DNA from: an uncultured Prevotellaceae bacterium
GTDB lineage: Bacteria > Bacteroidota > Bacteroidia > Bacteroidales > Bacteroidaceae
Length of the DNA: 22,657 nt
Direction: 5' to 3'
NCBI GenBank assembly: GCA_946644025.1
Contig: CAMPCG010000011.1
Location: 1-22,657, forward strand
The position numbers and the translations under genes were made by a program. The notes under the pieces were generated by a model. It ran no database searches, was not told the origin of the DNA, and worked only from the letters and a program-made list of their open reading frames with translations. Positions 22,102 through 22,657 of the stretch are shown one piece after another. Each line of letters begins with the position of its first letter. Within the stretch, counting starts at the first letter, position 1.

Positions 22102-22608
22102 ATGAAAAAGATAATTAATTGTTTCCAAGATGCTTTAGAAATCAGAGAAGAATTGGCACCAAAACAGACCTCTGGTTGGCATTTCCTATATAGAGGTCAT
22201 GCAAGCACGAAATATGAACTTCTTTCATCTGCAGGAAGAAAGCAACCAATAGAAGGCTATAGGTTTGATAGTGAACGAAAATGTCTAAGTGATTTCAAAG
22301 ATTTGGTTAAAGATAAGAATTGGCAACAATTCATGATTCCAAATTACAATGAAGATATGTTTTTTATGTCAATTGGAAGGCATTTGGGCTTAGATTGCAG
22401 ACTATTGGATTGGACTGCGAAATTAGAAACAGCATTGTATTTTGCCGCATCTGACAAAGATAACCAGGAAAAAGATGGATGTTTGTGGGTTATGTGTTAT
22501 CCAAATAGTATCAATGACTCTGCAGCAAAATTAGCCCCTTTCAATGTAAATGAAATTAAATTGATAAAAGAAAACTTTGGGTCTGACTATGACATATGTA
22601 TTACCTAA
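22102..22608 (+). CDS. Short FRG-domain protein
   Basis: A 168-residue protein with the FRG domain signatures: FLYRGHASTKYELLSSAGR near the N-terminus and GRHLGLDCRLLDWTAKLETALYFAASD in the middle. FRG proteins are cytoplasmic, of uncertain biochemistry, and are often linked to toxin or anti-phage functions. I choose ATG 22102 (MKKIINCFQ) because a -7 box sits just upstream and the longer frame from 21928 has no family-like sequence before it. Many FRG proteins are 200-300 residues; this one ends soon after the GCLWVM strand, without the usual closing R-x-x-x-Q-x-G-x-F segment, so it may be truncated by the stop at 22606-22608. Confidence 0.75.
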   Translation: MKKIINCFQDALEIREELAPKQTSGWHFLYRGHASTKYELLSSAGRKQPIEGYRFDSERKCLSDFKDLVKDKNWQQFMIPNYNEDMFFMSIGRHLGLDCRLLDWTAKLETALYFAASDKDNQEKDGCLWVMCYPNSINDSAAKLAPFNVNEIKLIKENFGSDYDICIT

Positions 22609-22657
22609 AATCCGCAGATAATTTTTCGAGTGTCAGATTTAGCCCTTTCTTGTGACG

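Overview
The window looks like Bacteroidota DNA, probably a gut or oral Prevotellaceae/Bacteroidaceae relative. Three things point there: tandem SusC/SusD (RagA/RagB) outer-membrane pairs, promoters matching the Bacteroidota consensus (-33 TTTG, -7 TAnnTTTG), and exported proteins with short C-terminal tails of the kind common in Prevotella. The genus is an inference. No tRNA, rRNA, CRISPR array or complete insertion sequence was seen.

Layout. (1) Positions 1-690, AT-rich: a minimal nucleotidyltransferase (MntA-like antitoxin) with its own promoter, overlapping a HEPN (HepT-like) partner that stops after about 47 residues, and a promoter leaving the window on the left. (2) Positions 650-20980, GC-rich, all on the minus strand: a nine-gene surface-protein locus. 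In transcription order it is a triple-FAS1 lipoprotein, SusC-A, SusD-A, a FAS1 lipoprotein, a second FAS1 lipoprotein, SusC-B, SusD-B, then (after a 380-bp repeat-filled gap with its own promoter) a large secreted beta-helix-like protein with a C-terminal dockerin, and a small secreted cohesin-fold-like protein. A strong hairpin terminator closes the locus at 655-686. (3) Positions 20980-21570: the operon promoter region, then decayed pieces of a DUF1016/PDDEXK gene and a RhuM-family gene. (4) Positions 21500-22657, AT-rich, plus strand: a promoter, an XRE-type regulator, two tiny ORFs, and a short FRG-domain protein.

How the genes may work together. SusC is a TonB-dependent barrel and SusD its lipoprotein lid, so each pair should bind and import one class of ligand. 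The three FAS1 lipoproteins, the dockerin protein and the cohesin-like protein are all exported and look like binding or adhesion proteins. No glycoside hydrolase, lyase, esterase, sulfatase, peptidase, sigma factor or two-component regulator is visible, so the substrate cannot be named. Neither SusC has an N-terminal STN signalling domain.

The most unusual feature is at the DNA level. Six of the seven core exported proteins have signal peptides partly encoded by short interspersed palindromes or heptanucleotide tandem repeats. One 37-bp repeat occurs as an inverted pair that brackets the SusD-B start codon. Two adjacent minisatellites (22-bp and 21-bp periods) fill the gap after SusD-B.
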